64,000 bases of DNA, from positions 1-64,000 of the forward strand of contig DETV01000106.1 of assembly GCA_002361775.1 (NCBI GenBank), written 5' to 3'. The DNA is from Eubacterium sp. UBA3279 (GTDB lineage Bacteria > Bacillota > Clostridia > Lachnospirales > Lachnospiraceae). Positions 1-7,794 of the stretch are shown one piece after another (position 1 is the stretch's first letter; every line of letters starts with the position of its first letter). The position numbers were made by a program, and so were the translations under genes. The notes below the pieces were generated by a model that worked only from the letters and a program-made list of their open reading frames with translations, was not told the origin of the DNA and searched no databases.

Positions 1-1
1 C

Positions 2-874
2 AAAGAGCCGGAAAAGATCGATTACATACTGGTAAACGGAGCAGAATGTGAACCTTATCTGACTTCCGATTATAGAAGAATGCTGGAAGAGCCGGAGAAA
101 TTGATCGGGGGTCTGAAGGTGATTCTTCAGTTGTTTGATCACGCAAAAGGATGTATCTGTATTGAAGATAATAAACCGGAGTGTATTGAGAAAATCAGTC
201 GCCTGGTGGCAGAGGAACCCCGTATTGAGGTACGGCCTTTGAAGACAAAATATCCTCAGGGAGCAGAGCGTATGCTGATTTATGCAGTGACAGGAAGGTG
301 TATCAATTCCTCCATGCTGCCGGCAGATGCGGGATGTGTGGTGGACAATGTAGATACTGTGGTGGCAGTCTACAAAGCTGTGGTTGAAGGACGTCCTCTG
401 ATGCATCGAATCGTTACTGTGACGGGGGATGCGGTAAAAAAACCTTCCAATTTCAGCGTTCCCGTGGGAATGAAGTTTACAGAAGTTCTGGAAGCGGCAG
501 GAGGATTGAAAGGGGAAGTGGAAAAGATTATTTCCGGCGGTCCCATGATGGGATTTGCCATGTTTGATCTGAATGTTCCGGTAACAAAAACCACTTCGGC
601 ATTGCTGTGTCTTACAAGAGATGAGGTAAGTCATTCAGAAACGACAGCCTGTATCAATTGTGGAAAATGTGTCAGCGCCTGTCCGGAAAATCTTTTACCC
701 TCCCGGCTGGCAACATTTGCAGAGCATAAAGATGAAAGTCGTTTTCTGAAATATAACGGCATGGAGTGTTGTGAGTGCGGCTGCTGCAGTTATGTCTGTC
801 CTGCGAAAAGAATGCTGGCGCAGAAGATTAAGTCTATGCGAAAAATCGTGCTTGCCAACAGAAAGAAAAAATAA
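2..874 (+). CDS. rnfC: Rnf complex subunit C (5' end cut by window)
   Basis: RnfC is the cytoplasmic, NADH/flavin- and 4Fe-4S-binding subunit of the ion-translocating ferredoxin:NAD oxidoreductase. The frame is open from base 2 and reads VNGAECEPYLTSDYR at once, the conserved core of the Complex1_51K/SLBB region, so the N-terminal glycine-rich domain lies left of the window. Two ferredoxin motifs follow near the C-terminus, CINCGKCVSACP and CCECGCCSYVCP, giving ligands for two 4Fe-4S clusters. A basic tail (RKIVLANRKKK) ends the protein. It is the first gene of a tight rnfCDGEAB operon, the order usual in acetogens. Only the product's start is unknown. Confidence 0.95.
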   Translation, partial: KEPEKIDYILVNGAECEPYLTSDYRRMLEEPEKLIGGLKVILQLFDHAKGCICIEDNKPECIEKISRLVAEEPRIEVRPLKTKYPQGAERMLIYAVTGRCINSSMLPADAGCVVDNVDTVVAVYKAVVEGRPLMHRIVTVTGDAVKKPSNFSVPVGMKFTEVLEAAGGLKGEVEKIISGGPMMGFAMFDLNVPVTKTTSALLCLTRDEVSHSETTACINCGKCVSACPENLLPSRLATFAEHKDESRFLKYNGMECCECGCCSYVCPAKRMLAQKIKSMRKIVLANRKKK

Positions 875-883
875 GGGGGAAAA

Positions 884-1846
884 ATGATGAGTGAATTATT
901 ACATGTGTCGTCCTCTCCACATATACGGTCAAAAATAAAAACAGATCATATTATGATGATGGTTGCAGCGGCTCTTCTTCCGGCAACTGTGTCCGGTCTG
1001 TATAATTTTGGATGGAGAGTATTACTTTTAACGGGAATTTCCGTAGGTACCTGTGTGGGAACTGAGTACCTATATGAAGTTCTGATGCATAAAAAGATAA
1101 CCATTCATGATTTCAGCGCTGTAGTGACAGGATTACTTCTGGCTCTGAATCTTCCGCCTTCTGCACCCTGGTGGATTCCGGTAATTGGAGGCGTATTTGC
1201 TATTGTGATCGTGAAACAGTTATTTGGAGGTCTGGGACAAAATATTATGAATCCGGCGCTGGCAGCCAGATGCTTTTTATTACTATCTTTTACAGGTCAG
1301 ATGACAGATTTTACGCCTACAAAGGGATGGGGAACGATTGTAGATACTGTGTCGGGTGCAACCCCTCTGGCAGCATTAAAAAGTGGGGAACACGTAGATC
1401 TGATGAGTATGTTTATGGGCAATACAACAGGTACGATAGGAGAAACCTCCGTCCTTGCTCTTTTGCTCGGAGCGATTTTTTTGCTGATCATGAAAATCAT
1501 CGATCTGCGGATTCCTTTGAGTTATCTGGGAAGTTTCGTGATTTTTATGATTTTATTCGGAGGCCGTGGATTTGACGTATCTTTTCTTTTAGCTCATCTG
1601 TGCGGCGGCGGACTGATGCTGGGAGCATGGTTTATGGCAACAGATTATGTAACGACTCCTATTACCAAGTCAGGGCAGATTCTTTATGGGATTTTACTGG
1701 GAATACTGACAGGATTGTTCCGGGTAATGGGAGCAAGTGCAGAAGGAGTGTCCTACGCTATAATCTTTGGCAATCTGCTGATCCCTCTTATTGAACGGGT
1801 TACAGTTCCCACTGCTTTTGGAAAAGGAGGGATGAGGCATGAGTAA
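884..1846 (+). CDS. rnfD: Rnf complex subunit D, FMN-bearing membrane protein
   Basis: Integral membrane subunit of the Rnf complex, NqrB/RnfD family, with many hydrophobic helices over about 320 residues. The motif VSGATPL places the covalent FMN threonine at about residue 160, the site that an ApbE-type flavin transferase modifies in this family. AAGGGGG at 873-879 lies just upstream of the ATG at 884; a second ATG at 887 would be better spaced and would remove one residue. The 3' end overlaps rnfG by 8 bases, consistent with translational coupling. No apbE gene is visible in the window, so flavinylation must depend on a gene elsewhere. Confidence 0.95.
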   Translation: MMSELLHVSSSPHIRSKIKTDHIMMMVAAALLPATVSGLYNFGWRVLLLTGISVGTCVGTEYLYEVLMHKKITIHDFSAVVTGLLLALNLPPSAPWWIPVIGGVFAIVIVKQLFGGLGQNIMNPALAARCFLLLSFTGQMTDFTPTKGWGTIVDTVSGATPLAALKSGEHVDLMSMFMGNTTGTIGETSVLALLLGAIFLLIMKIIDLRIPLSYLGSFVIFMILFGGRGFDVSFLLAHLCGGGLMLGAWFMATDYVTTPITKSGQILYGILLGILTGLFRVMGASAEGVSYAIIFGNLLIPLIERVTVPTAFGKGGMRHE

Positions 1847-2456
1847 TAAAATCATCAAAGATGCCATTGCGTTGACTGTGATCACTCTGGTAGCCGGCGT
1901 ATCACTGGGCGGCGTGTATGAAATAACAAAAGAGCCGATTGCCAGACAGGAGGCTCTTGCGAAGGAAAAAGCATATCAGGATGTTTTTGAGGAAGCCAGT
2001 GAATTTCAAAGTGTGACGATCACCCCGGAATTGGAGAAAGATCTTCGGGAGCAGTTGGACAGTCAGGGGTGCAGAGCGCAGACGGTGGAAGAAATCATGG
2101 AAGCTAAGGATGAAGAGGGAAATCTTCTGGGATATGCTTTTACAATCGTCAGCGGTGAAGGATACGGAGGAGATATTCGTTTTTCTATGGGTATCCAGTC
2201 AGACGGAACAGTAAACGGACTGTCTATTTTGTCAATCAGTGAAACCGCAGGTCTGGGGATGAATGCAAACACACCGGAATTTAAAGAACAGTTTAAAAAT
2301 AAAAACACAGCTAAGTTTGTGTATACAAAAAATGGCGCCTCCGGGGAAGGCGAAATTGATGCTTTAAGCGGCGCGACGGTTACCACAAATGCCATGACAA
2401 ACGGGGCAAATGCAGGTCTGGTAGCATTTCAGATCATGGAAGGAGGGGAACAGTGA
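1839..2456 (+). CDS. rnfG: Rnf complex subunit G, FMN-binding
   Basis: RnfG/NqrC family subunit with one N-terminal membrane anchor (about residues 9-27) and an extracytoplasmic FMN-binding domain. The flavinylation motif ALSGATVTT is clear, with the acceptor threonine at about residue 180; a second family landmark is GYGGDIRFSMGI. Length (205 residues) is normal. The ATG lies inside the end of rnfD with the Shine-Dalgarno AAAGGAGGG at 1823-1831, and the stop overlaps the rnfE start, so the genes are coupled. Electrons are thought to pass through its FMN between the membrane subunits. Confidence 0.95.
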   Translation: MSNKIIKDAIALTVITLVAGVSLGGVYEITKEPIARQEALAKEKAYQDVFEEASEFQSVTITPELEKDLREQLDSQGCRAQTVEEIMEAKDEEGNLLGYAFTIVSGEGYGGDIRFSMGIQSDGTVNGLSILSISETAGLGMNANTPEFKEQFKNKNTAKFVYTKNGASGEGEIDALSGATVTTNAMTNGANAGLVAFQIMEGGEQ

Positions 2457-3157
2457 TGAAAGCAAATACTCCTATGGAACGACTGTATAATGGGATTATT
2501 AAAGAAAATCCCACCTTTGTTTTGATGTTGGGTATGTGTCCTACCCTGGCGGTTACTACCTCGGCAATTAATGGTCTGGGAATGGGACTGACCACTATGG
2601 TAATCCTGACAATGTCCAATATGATGATTTCCATGTTAAGAAAAGTAATTCCGGACAGTGTGCGTATGCCGGCTTATATTGTGGTTGTGGCGTCCTTTGT
2701 TACGATTGTACAATTTTTACTGCAGGGCTTTATTCCCTTCCTTTACGAATCTCTGGGACTTTATATTCCATTGATCGTGGTAAACTGTATTATTTTAGGG
2801 CGTGCAGAAGCTTATGCTTCAAAAAACAAAGTCTTAAGCTCCATTTTTGATGGAATAGGCATGGGGTTGGGATTTACCCTGGGACTTACCAGTATTGGAA
2901 TTGTGAGAGAATTGATCGGTTCCGGAAAAATTTTTGGTTTTAAGATTTTTCATGGAGGAGCAACCATTTTTGTTCTGGCTCCCGGTGCCTTTTTTGTTTT
3001 GGCTATGCTGGTGGCTCTTCAGAATAAGCTGAAGGCATCTTCTGGAAAAGGAAAGGCGGCAGGTGAGAAAAAATGTGCTCCCGGAGGATGTGGGCAATGT
3101 ATGTCTAAGGAGTGTAATCCGCTGGGAAATGACAGGGAAGGGGGAGAGAAAGCATGA
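2456..3157 (+). CDS. rnfE: Rnf complex subunit E with a cysteine-rich C-terminal tail
   Basis: RnfE/NqrD family membrane subunit; RnfA and RnfE form a pseudo-symmetric pair that shares an intramembrane Fe-S cluster. The two family cysteines are visible (GMCPTLAV near residue 23 and VVNCIIL near residue 102), with about six hydrophobic helices. I chose the ATG at 2456, which overlaps the rnfG stop as TGATG and has AGGAGGGG upstream; a GTG at 2453 is possible. Unusual: after the last helix there is a soluble tail with cysteines at about 207, 212, 215 and 220 (C-x4-C-x2-C-x4-C), which looks able to bind a metal or Fe-S cluster. The RnfE/NqrD core itself does not need such a tail. Confidence 0.94.
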   Translation: MKANTPMERLYNGIIKENPTFVLMLGMCPTLAVTTSAINGLGMGLTTMVILTMSNMMISMLRKVIPDSVRMPAYIVVVASFVTIVQFLLQGFIPFLYESLGLYIPLIVVNCIILGRAEAYASKNKVLSSIFDGIGMGLGFTLGLTSIGIVRELIGSGKIFGFKIFHGGATIFVLAPGAFFVLAMLVALQNKLKASSGKGKAAGEKKCAPGGCGQCMSKECNPLGNDREGGEKA

Positions 3158-3729
3158 AAGAATTGTTGATGATCGCTGTAGGTTCTGCTCTGGTGAATAA
3201 TGTGGTATTGAGCCAGTTCTTAGGTTTATGTCCTTTCCTTGGTGTGTCTAAAAAGATGGATACGGCGGCAGGAATGGGCGCCGCAGTTATATTTGTTCTT
3301 ACGTTGTCATCTTTTTGTACCAGTTTGATTTATCAATTTGTTCTTGTAAAAACAGGAATGGAATATCTGCAGACCATCGTGTTTATTCTGGTGATCGCGG
3401 CTCTGGTTCAGTTAGTGGAAATGTTTCTGAAAAAAATGATGCCTCCGCTTTATAAAAGTCTTGGGGTATACCTTCCTCTGATCACAACCAACTGCGCAGT
3501 GCTGGGAGTGGCAATTTTGAACGTACAGAATGAATATAATGTTCTGGAGGGTACGGTAAACGGATTTGCAACAGCCGTTGGATTTACCATTTCTATTGTG
3601 CTTATGGCAGGTTTGCGGGAAAAAATTGAGTACAATGACATTCCGAAGCCGTTTCAGGGGATGCCGATTGTGCTTTTGACTGCAGGATTGATGTCTATTG
3701 CATTTTTCGGTTTTTCCGGATTATTTTAA
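3154..3729 (+). CDS. rnfA: Rnf complex subunit A
   Basis: RnfA/NqrE family, 191 residues, almost entirely hydrophobic with about six membrane helices. The conserved cysteine motifs LGLCPFLGV (near residue 25) and ITTNCAVLG (near residue 113) match the partner motifs of RnfE and are the presumed ligands of the shared intramembrane cluster. The start overlaps the rnfE stop (ATGA), with GGGGGAGAG upstream. It sits fifth in the rnfCDGEAB operon. Confidence 0.96.
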   Translation: MKELLMIAVGSALVNNVVLSQFLGLCPFLGVSKKMDTAAGMGAAVIFVLTLSSFCTSLIYQFVLVKTGMEYLQTIVFILVIAALVQLVEMFLKKMMPPLYKSLGVYLPLITTNCAVLGVAILNVQNEYNVLEGTVNGFATAVGFTISIVLMAGLREKIEYNDIPKPFQGMPIVLLTAGLMSIAFFGFSGLF

Positions 3730-3741
3730 GGGGGGAGAATT

Positions 3742-4530
3742 ATGATTACTGGTATTATAATAGCAGCAGCTTTGGTGGGTGGTACTGGTCTTATCATCGG
3801 TCTTCTTCTGGGGATTGCTGGAAAAAAACTGGCAGTACAGGTAAATGAAAAAGAAATTGCTGTTCGGGAAAAGCTTCCCGGAAATAATTGCGGCGGCTGT
3901 GGTTATCCCGGCTGTGACGGACTGGCGGCAGCAATTGCGGCAGGGCAGGCTCCGGTAAATGGATGTCCTGTGGGAGGCGCTCCTGTGGCAAAAGAAATCG
4001 GAACTATCATGGGAGAAGAAGTGGAAGAAGGACGGCGAATGACCGCTTTTGTAAAATGTGGAGGAGACTGTGAACGATCTCGAACCAATTATGTTTATGA
4101 TGGAGTGGAAGATTGTTCGATTATGTCTTTTATACCGGGAGGCGGAGCGAAAAAATGCCATCACGGCTGTCTGGGGTATGGTACATGTGTGAAAACCTGT
4201 ACGTTTGGAGCGATACACATTGAAAATGGAGTTGCAGTGGTGGATAAGGAAAAATGCAAAGCCTGTGGTCAGTGTGTGGAAGTCTGTCCTCATCATTTGA
4301 TCGAACTGGTTCCTTATGAACAGAAAAGAAAAGTGCGCTGCAGTTCGCTGGATAAAGGAAAATATACGATGACTGCCTGTGACTCCGGTTGTATAGGATG
4401 CAAAAAATGTGAGAAAAACTGTCCGGTACATGCAATCACTGTAGTAAATAATGTGGCTCATATTGATTACGATAAATGTACGAATTGTGGGCTTTGTAAA
4501 GAAAATTGTCCGAGAGGATGCATCCTGTAA
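3742..4530 (+). CDS. rnfB: Rnf complex subunit B, polyferredoxin entry point
   Basis: RnfB takes electrons from reduced ferredoxin. It has an N-terminal membrane helix (about residues 2-28), then the Fer4_21 motif NNCGGCGYPGCDG (about residues 51-63), then cysteine clusters C-HHGC-GYGTCVKTC, CKACGQCVEVCP, CIGCKKCEKNCP and CTNCGLCKENCP, enough for several 4Fe-4S clusters. At 262 residues it is of the longer acetogen type. It is the last rnf gene, 12 bases after rnfA with AAGGGGGGAG as ribosome site, and a strong hairpin follows the stop, so the operon ends here. Confidence 0.96.
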   Translation: MITGIIIAAALVGGTGLIIGLLLGIAGKKLAVQVNEKEIAVREKLPGNNCGGCGYPGCDGLAAAIAAGQAPVNGCPVGGAPVAKEIGTIMGEEVEEGRRMTAFVKCGGDCERSRTNYVYDGVEDCSIMSFIPGGGAKKCHHGCLGYGTCVKTCTFGAIHIENGVAVVDKEKCKACGQCVEVCPHHLIELVPYEQKRKVRCSSLDKGKYTMTACDSGCIGCKKCEKNCPVHAITVVNNVAHIDYDKCTNCGLCKENCPRGCIL

Positions 4531-4552
4531 AGACAGGATATTAGACGCAGTA

Positions 4553-4604
4553 ATGCCTCCCGGCAGATGGATTGCTTCAGATGATCCGTCTGCCGGGAGG
4601 TATT
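4553..4604 (+). terminator. Intrinsic terminator of the rnf operon
   Basis: An 18-base arm at 4553-4570 (ATGCCTCCCGGCAGATGG) pairs with 4586-4603, with only two G-U wobbles and a 15-base loop, followed by a short T run. It lies 23 bases after the rnfB stop. Confidence 0.8.
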
Positions 4605-4636
4605 TTGTCATATATTGAGAAGTATAAAGAGTAAGA

Positions 4637-4665
4637 TTGAATTATTTTTTTTGTTATGGTATGAT
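4637..4665 (+). promoter_or_regulatory. Sigma-A-type promoter for the NusG-II / Gx gene pair
   Basis: TTGAAT at 4637-4642, a 17-base spacer, and TATGAT at 4660-4665. It lies downstream of the rnf terminator and 31 bases before the next start codon, so the following genes form a separate unit. Confidence 0.7.
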
Positions 4666-4695
4666 TACCAGTGAAAAATTTTAAGGAGTTCTTAA

Positions 4696-5067
4696 ATGAA
4701 GAAAAGAGATATCATAGCGGCTGCCACAGTTTTGGCGATAGCTTTTTTAGTTTGGGCGGTAGGAAGATTTACCAGAGAAGAACCGAAAGAATTGCTGATC
4801 ACAGTAGCCGGTGAAACCTATGGGGTTTACAGTCTTGAAAAAAATCAGAAGATAGAGATTAATAATGGGAATATCTGCGAGATAAAAGATGGGTATGTTT
4901 CTATGATACAGGCGGATTGTCCGGATCAGATCTGTGTGCATACGGCTAAGATATCAGAGGCCGGAGGTTCTATCGTTTGTCTTCCTCATAAAGTTGTACT
5001 GGAAATTACAGGAGAAACAGACAGGAAGGGGAAGAAGGAACCGGAGGTTGACAGTATCAGTTCCTGA
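4696..5067 (+). CDS. NusG domain II-containing membrane-anchored protein
   Basis: A 123-residue protein with one N-terminal membrane helix (about residues 5-24) and an extracytoplasmic domain that resembles the NusG_II family, with the motif DCPDQICVHT and a following CLPHKV. The paired cysteines (about residues 75, 80 and 95) are typical of this family, which is not the transcription factor NusG. AAGGAG at 4683-4688 sets the start. It is paired with a Gx transporter gene, an association common in Firmicutes and often near flavin-linked membrane redox genes. Its biochemical role is not established; here the neighbourhood hints at membrane redox or isoprenoid-quinone metabolism. Confidence 0.8.
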   Translation: MKKRDIIAAATVLAIAFLVWAVGRFTREEPKELLITVAGETYGVYSLEKNQKIEINNGNICEIKDGYVSMIQADCPDQICVHTAKISEAGGSIVCLPHKVVLEITGETDRKGKKEPEVDSISS

Positions 5068-5081
5068 AAGGTGGAAAAAAT

Positions 5082-5594
5082 TTGAAAAAGAAAACAGCGT
5101 ATTTGGGCGTCCTTTGTGGAGTGGCTATCGTACTGGGATATGTAGAATCTCTGTTTCCTGTTTTTGTGGGAGTACCGGGGATGAAATTAGGACTGCCTAA
5201 TCTGGCTATTGTGTTGATTTTATATTTGTATTCCTGGAAAGAGGCTCTGGCAGTGTCTGTGGTAAGAGTTCTGGTGATCGGATTTCTTTTTGGAAATGGA
5301 TTCAGTATTGCGTTCAGTATGGCAGGAGGAATCCTGAGTCTGATCTGTATGGAGCTGGCAAGGCGCTATTTAAAGCTCAGTTGTACAGGAGTAAGCATGA
5401 TGGGAGGAGTGACTCATAATCTGGGACAGATTGGGATTGCTATTCTCGTAGTGGAAAATGTGAGAGTTGCCTATTATTTTTCTGTTTTGGCGGTAAGCGG
5501 ACTGGTTACAGGAGTTCTGATTGGAATATTGTGCAGTGATTTGCTGAAAAGAACGAGAAAGGCGATTCCGGAATTGAGAGAGGAAAAGAAATGA
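5082..5594 (+). CDS. Gx transporter family membrane protein (heptaprenyl diphosphate synthase component I-like)
   Basis: A 170-residue hydrophobic protein of the family often labelled heptaprenyl diphosphate synthase component I (Hpre_diP_synt_I) or Gx transporter. It has about five to six membrane helices and the conserved stretches VPGMKLGLPNLA and GGVTHNLGQI. It uses a TTG start at 5082 with AAAGGTGG at 5067-5074. The stop overlaps the ruvA start by four bases. The family name is historical; a small-molecule transport role is as likely as enzyme activity, and I cannot decide from sequence. Confidence 0.8.
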   Translation: MKKKTAYLGVLCGVAIVLGYVESLFPVFVGVPGMKLGLPNLAIVLILYLYSWKEALAVSVVRVLVIGFLFGNGFSIAFSMAGGILSLICMELARRYLKLSCTGVSMMGGVTHNLGQIGIAILVVENVRVAYYFSVLAVSGLVTGVLIGILCSDLLKRTRKAIPELREEKK

Positions 5595-6202
5595 TAGGAT
5601 ATATTAAGGGGATTTTAGAAGATGCAGACGAACAGTGCATTACGGTAGACCATCAGGGAATCGGGTATCGTATTTTTGTACCGGGAACGGCTTTTGCGGG
5701 AAGTATTTCCGTGGGAGAAGAAATTAAAGTGTATACCTATCTTCATGTAAAAGAAGATGCCCTGCAGCTTTACGGATTTCCGTCAAAAGATGAACTGAAG
5801 GTTTTCAAACTTCTTCTGGGGGTAAATGGAATTGGTCCAAAAGCAGGATTGGGGATTTTATCCGCATTATCTGCAGATGAACTTCGATTTGCGGTTCTGG
5901 CAGACGATGTGGCGGCTCTTTCAAAAGCGCCTGGTATTGGAAAGAAAACGGCACAGAAATTAATATTGGAATTGAAAGATAAATTAGATCTGGAAGATGC
6001 GTTTGAACAGAAAATGGCAAATCAGGCAGGAAAATACCAGGAAACTCAGGCAGCGGGAGATGGTATTCATGAAGCGGTTCAGGCGCTGGTGGCTTTGGGA
6101 TATGGTAACGCAGATGCGTTGCGGGCTGTGAAAAAAGTAGAGGGAGCAGCCGATATGGAGGTGGAAGACCTTCTGAAAGCTGCTTTGAAAAAAATGATTT
6201 AA
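5591..6202 (+). CDS. ruvA: Holliday junction branch migration protein RuvA
   Basis: RuvA binds four-way DNA junctions and loads the RuvB motor. The 203-residue protein has the N-terminal OB fold (MIGYIKGIL..., YTYLHVKEDALQLYGF), the two helix-hairpin-helix motifs (LLGVNGIGPKAGLGIL and LSKAPGIGKKTAQKLI) and the C-terminal RuvB-binding domain (EAVQALVALGYG). It overlaps the preceding gene (ATGA) and precedes ruvB by 24 bases, the usual ruvAB pair. Confidence 0.97.
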   Translation: MIGYIKGILEDADEQCITVDHQGIGYRIFVPGTAFAGSISVGEEIKVYTYLHVKEDALQLYGFPSKDELKVFKLLLGVNGIGPKAGLGILSALSADELRFAVLADDVAALSKAPGIGKKTAQKLILELKDKLDLEDAFEQKMANQAGKYQETQAAGDGIHEAVQALVALGYGNADALRAVKKVEGAADMEVEDLLKAALKKMI

Positions 6203-6226
6203 TGATTGCTTCAGGGGAGAAGAGGA

Positions 6227-7231
6227 ATGGATAAAAGAATGATTACCACAGATATGACGGAAGAAGATATCCGAATAGAAGGAAATCTGCGGCCTCAATA
6301 TCTGGAAGATTATATTGGACAGGAAAAAGCGAAACAAAATCTGAAGATTTATATAGAAGCTGCGAAGCAGAGAAAAGATTCTCTTGATCACGTGCTTTTT
6401 TACGGACCTCCGGGATTGGGAAAAACCACTCTGGCAGGAATTATAGCCAATGAAATGGGTGTGCATATGAAAGTGACTTCAGGACCGGCAATAGAAAAGC
6501 CGGGAGAAATGGCTGCTATTTTAAACAATCTCCAGGAAGGCGACGTATTGTTTGTGGATGAGATCCATCGTCTGAACAGGCAGGTAGAAGAGGTCTTGTA
6601 TCCGGCTATGGAAGATTTTGCTATTGATATTATGATAGGAAAAGGGGCAACAGCCCGTTCCATCCGTCTGGATCTCCCCCATTTTACACTGGTGGGAGCT
6701 ACCACAAGAGCTGGATTGCTGACAGCGCCTTTACGGGATCGTTTTGGAGTGATTCATCATCTGGAATTCTATACGGAAAAAGAATTGCAGACAATTATCC
6801 AGCATTCCGCCAAGATTTTGGGGGTGGAGATCGATACCAGGGGAGCTGCGGAGATGGCAAAGAGATCCCGAGGAACGCCTCGTCTTGCCAACCGCCTGCT
6901 GAAACGGGTGAGAGATTTTGCCCAGGTGAAATATGATGGAAAAATAACAGAAGAAGTAGCGGTTTTCGCTCTGGATCTTCTGGAGGTGGATACTTACGGT
7001 CTTGACCAGACAGACAGATACATTCTTAATACCATTATACAGAAATTTCAGGGAGGACCGGTGGGATTAGATACTCTTGCAGCGGCAATCGGAGAGGATT
7101 CAGGAACCATCGAAGACGTATATGAACCGTATCTGATTCAACACGGATTTTTGAACAGGACTCCCAGGGGACGGGTGGCTACAGAACATGCTTATCACCA
7201 TTTGGGCATGGAATTCCCCGGAGAAAATTAA
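6227..7231 (+). CDS. ruvB: Holliday junction branch migration ATPase RuvB
   Basis: Hexameric AAA+ motor of the RuvAB branch-migration complex. Walker [12 protein letters not shown], Walker [11 protein letters not shown], sensor motifs [18 protein letters not shown], and the C-terminal winged helix ([19 protein letters not shown]) are all present. I start at the ATG at 6227 because AGGGGAG at 6213-6219 is correctly spaced for it; an in-frame TTG at 6206 would add seven unlikely residues. Product 334 residues, normal for the family. Confidence 0.97.
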   Translation: MDKRMITTDMTEEDIRIEGNLRPQYLEDYIGQEKAKQNLKIYIEAAKQRKDSLDHVLFYGPPGLGKTTLAGIIANEMGVHMKVTSGPAIEKPGEMAAILNNLQEGDVLFVDEIHRLNRQVEEVLYPAMEDFAIDIMIGKGATARSIRLDLPHFTLVGATTRAGLLTAPLRDRFGVIHHLEFYTEKELQTIIQHSAKILGVEIDTRGAAEMAKRSRGTPRLANRLLKRVRDFAQVKYDGKITEEVAVFALDLLEVDTYGLDQTDRYILNTIIQKFQGGPVGLDTLAAAIGEDSGTIEDVYEPYLIQHGFLNRTPRGRVATEHAYHHLGMEFPGEN

Positions 7232-7239
7232 ACAAAGGG

Positions 7240-7267
7240 TTGTTTTTTAAGTGATTTTGTTTATAAT
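7240..7267 (+). promoter_or_regulatory. Probable zapA promoter
   Basis: TTGTTT at 7240-7245, a 16-base spacer and a perfect TATAAT at 7262-7267, 34 bases before the zapA start codon. Confidence 0.6.
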
Positions 7268-7301
7268 AGAGTTATGATACGAGATGGAGGAAGTGCCAGC
7301 A

Positions 7302-7691
7302 ATGCCAGCAAAAAATACAACGAAAGTATTAATCGGAGGAAAAATTGTCACTTTAAGCGGTTATGAAAGTGAAGAATATCTGCAGAGAGTGGCTTCTTAT
7401 ATGAACCATAAAATCGCCCAGCTCAGTGAGCTTCCCGGTTATAACCGTCAGCCCATGGAGACAAAACATACACTGTTAAGTCTGAATATTGCAGATGACT
7501 ATTTCAAAGCAAAACGTCAGGCAGAGGTCTTTGAGGAAGATTCTCAGTTGAAAGATAAGGAAATGTATGATCTGAAACACGATCTTATCGATGCGCAGAT
7601 TCAGGCGGAGAAACTTACTCAGGAAAATGAAGAACTGAAACAACAGATTCGTAAACTAGAAGAAGATATGGATAATCTTCTGAAGGAATAA
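7302..7691 (+). CDS. zapA: Cell division protein ZapA
   Basis: ZapA bundles FtsZ protofilaments at the division site. The N-terminal part matches the family (KVLIGGKIVTLSGYESEEYLQRVA, broken here for length: beta hairpin then helix), and the C-terminal half (about residues 75-125) is a charged heptad-rich coiled coil ending in EEDMDNLLKE. I start at 7302 because GGAGGAA at 7286-7292 is well placed for that ATG; an upstream ATG at 7284 lies within the ribosome site and is unlikely. Product 129 residues. Confidence 0.9.
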   Translation: MPAKNTTKVLIGGKIVTLSGYESEEYLQRVASYMNHKIAQLSELPGYNRQPMETKHTLLSLNIADDYFKAKRQAEVFEEDSQLKDKEMYDLKHDLIDAQIQAEKLTQENEELKQQIRKLEEDMDNLLKE

Positions 7692-7703
7692 GGAGAGAAT
7701 ATT

Positions 7704-7772
7704 GGGGCTGTTACATTAATCATTTACCGGAAATATAATGTATTTCATGAAACGATTAGTGTGACAGCCCTA
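7704..7772 (+). repeat. Long inverted repeat between zapA and the U32 gene, with a promoter-like sequence inside
   Basis: An 18-base arm at 7704-7721 pairs with 7754-7771, all Watson-Crick or G-U. Only a weak T-rich stretch follows, so it could be the zapA terminator. Within it TTACAT (7711-7716) and TATAAT (7734-7739) are 17 bases apart, a possible promoter for the U32 gene. Confidence 0.55.
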
Positions 7773-7794
7773 TTGTATTGAAAAGGAGAAAATT

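Noticed and set aside
3721..4611. A 296-residue open frame on the minus strand
   Set aside because: Antisense shadow of rnfB.
4696..5067. Annotation as transcription factor NusG
   Set aside because: Only the NusG_II-type domain is present, behind a membrane anchor; the NGN and KOW domains are absent.
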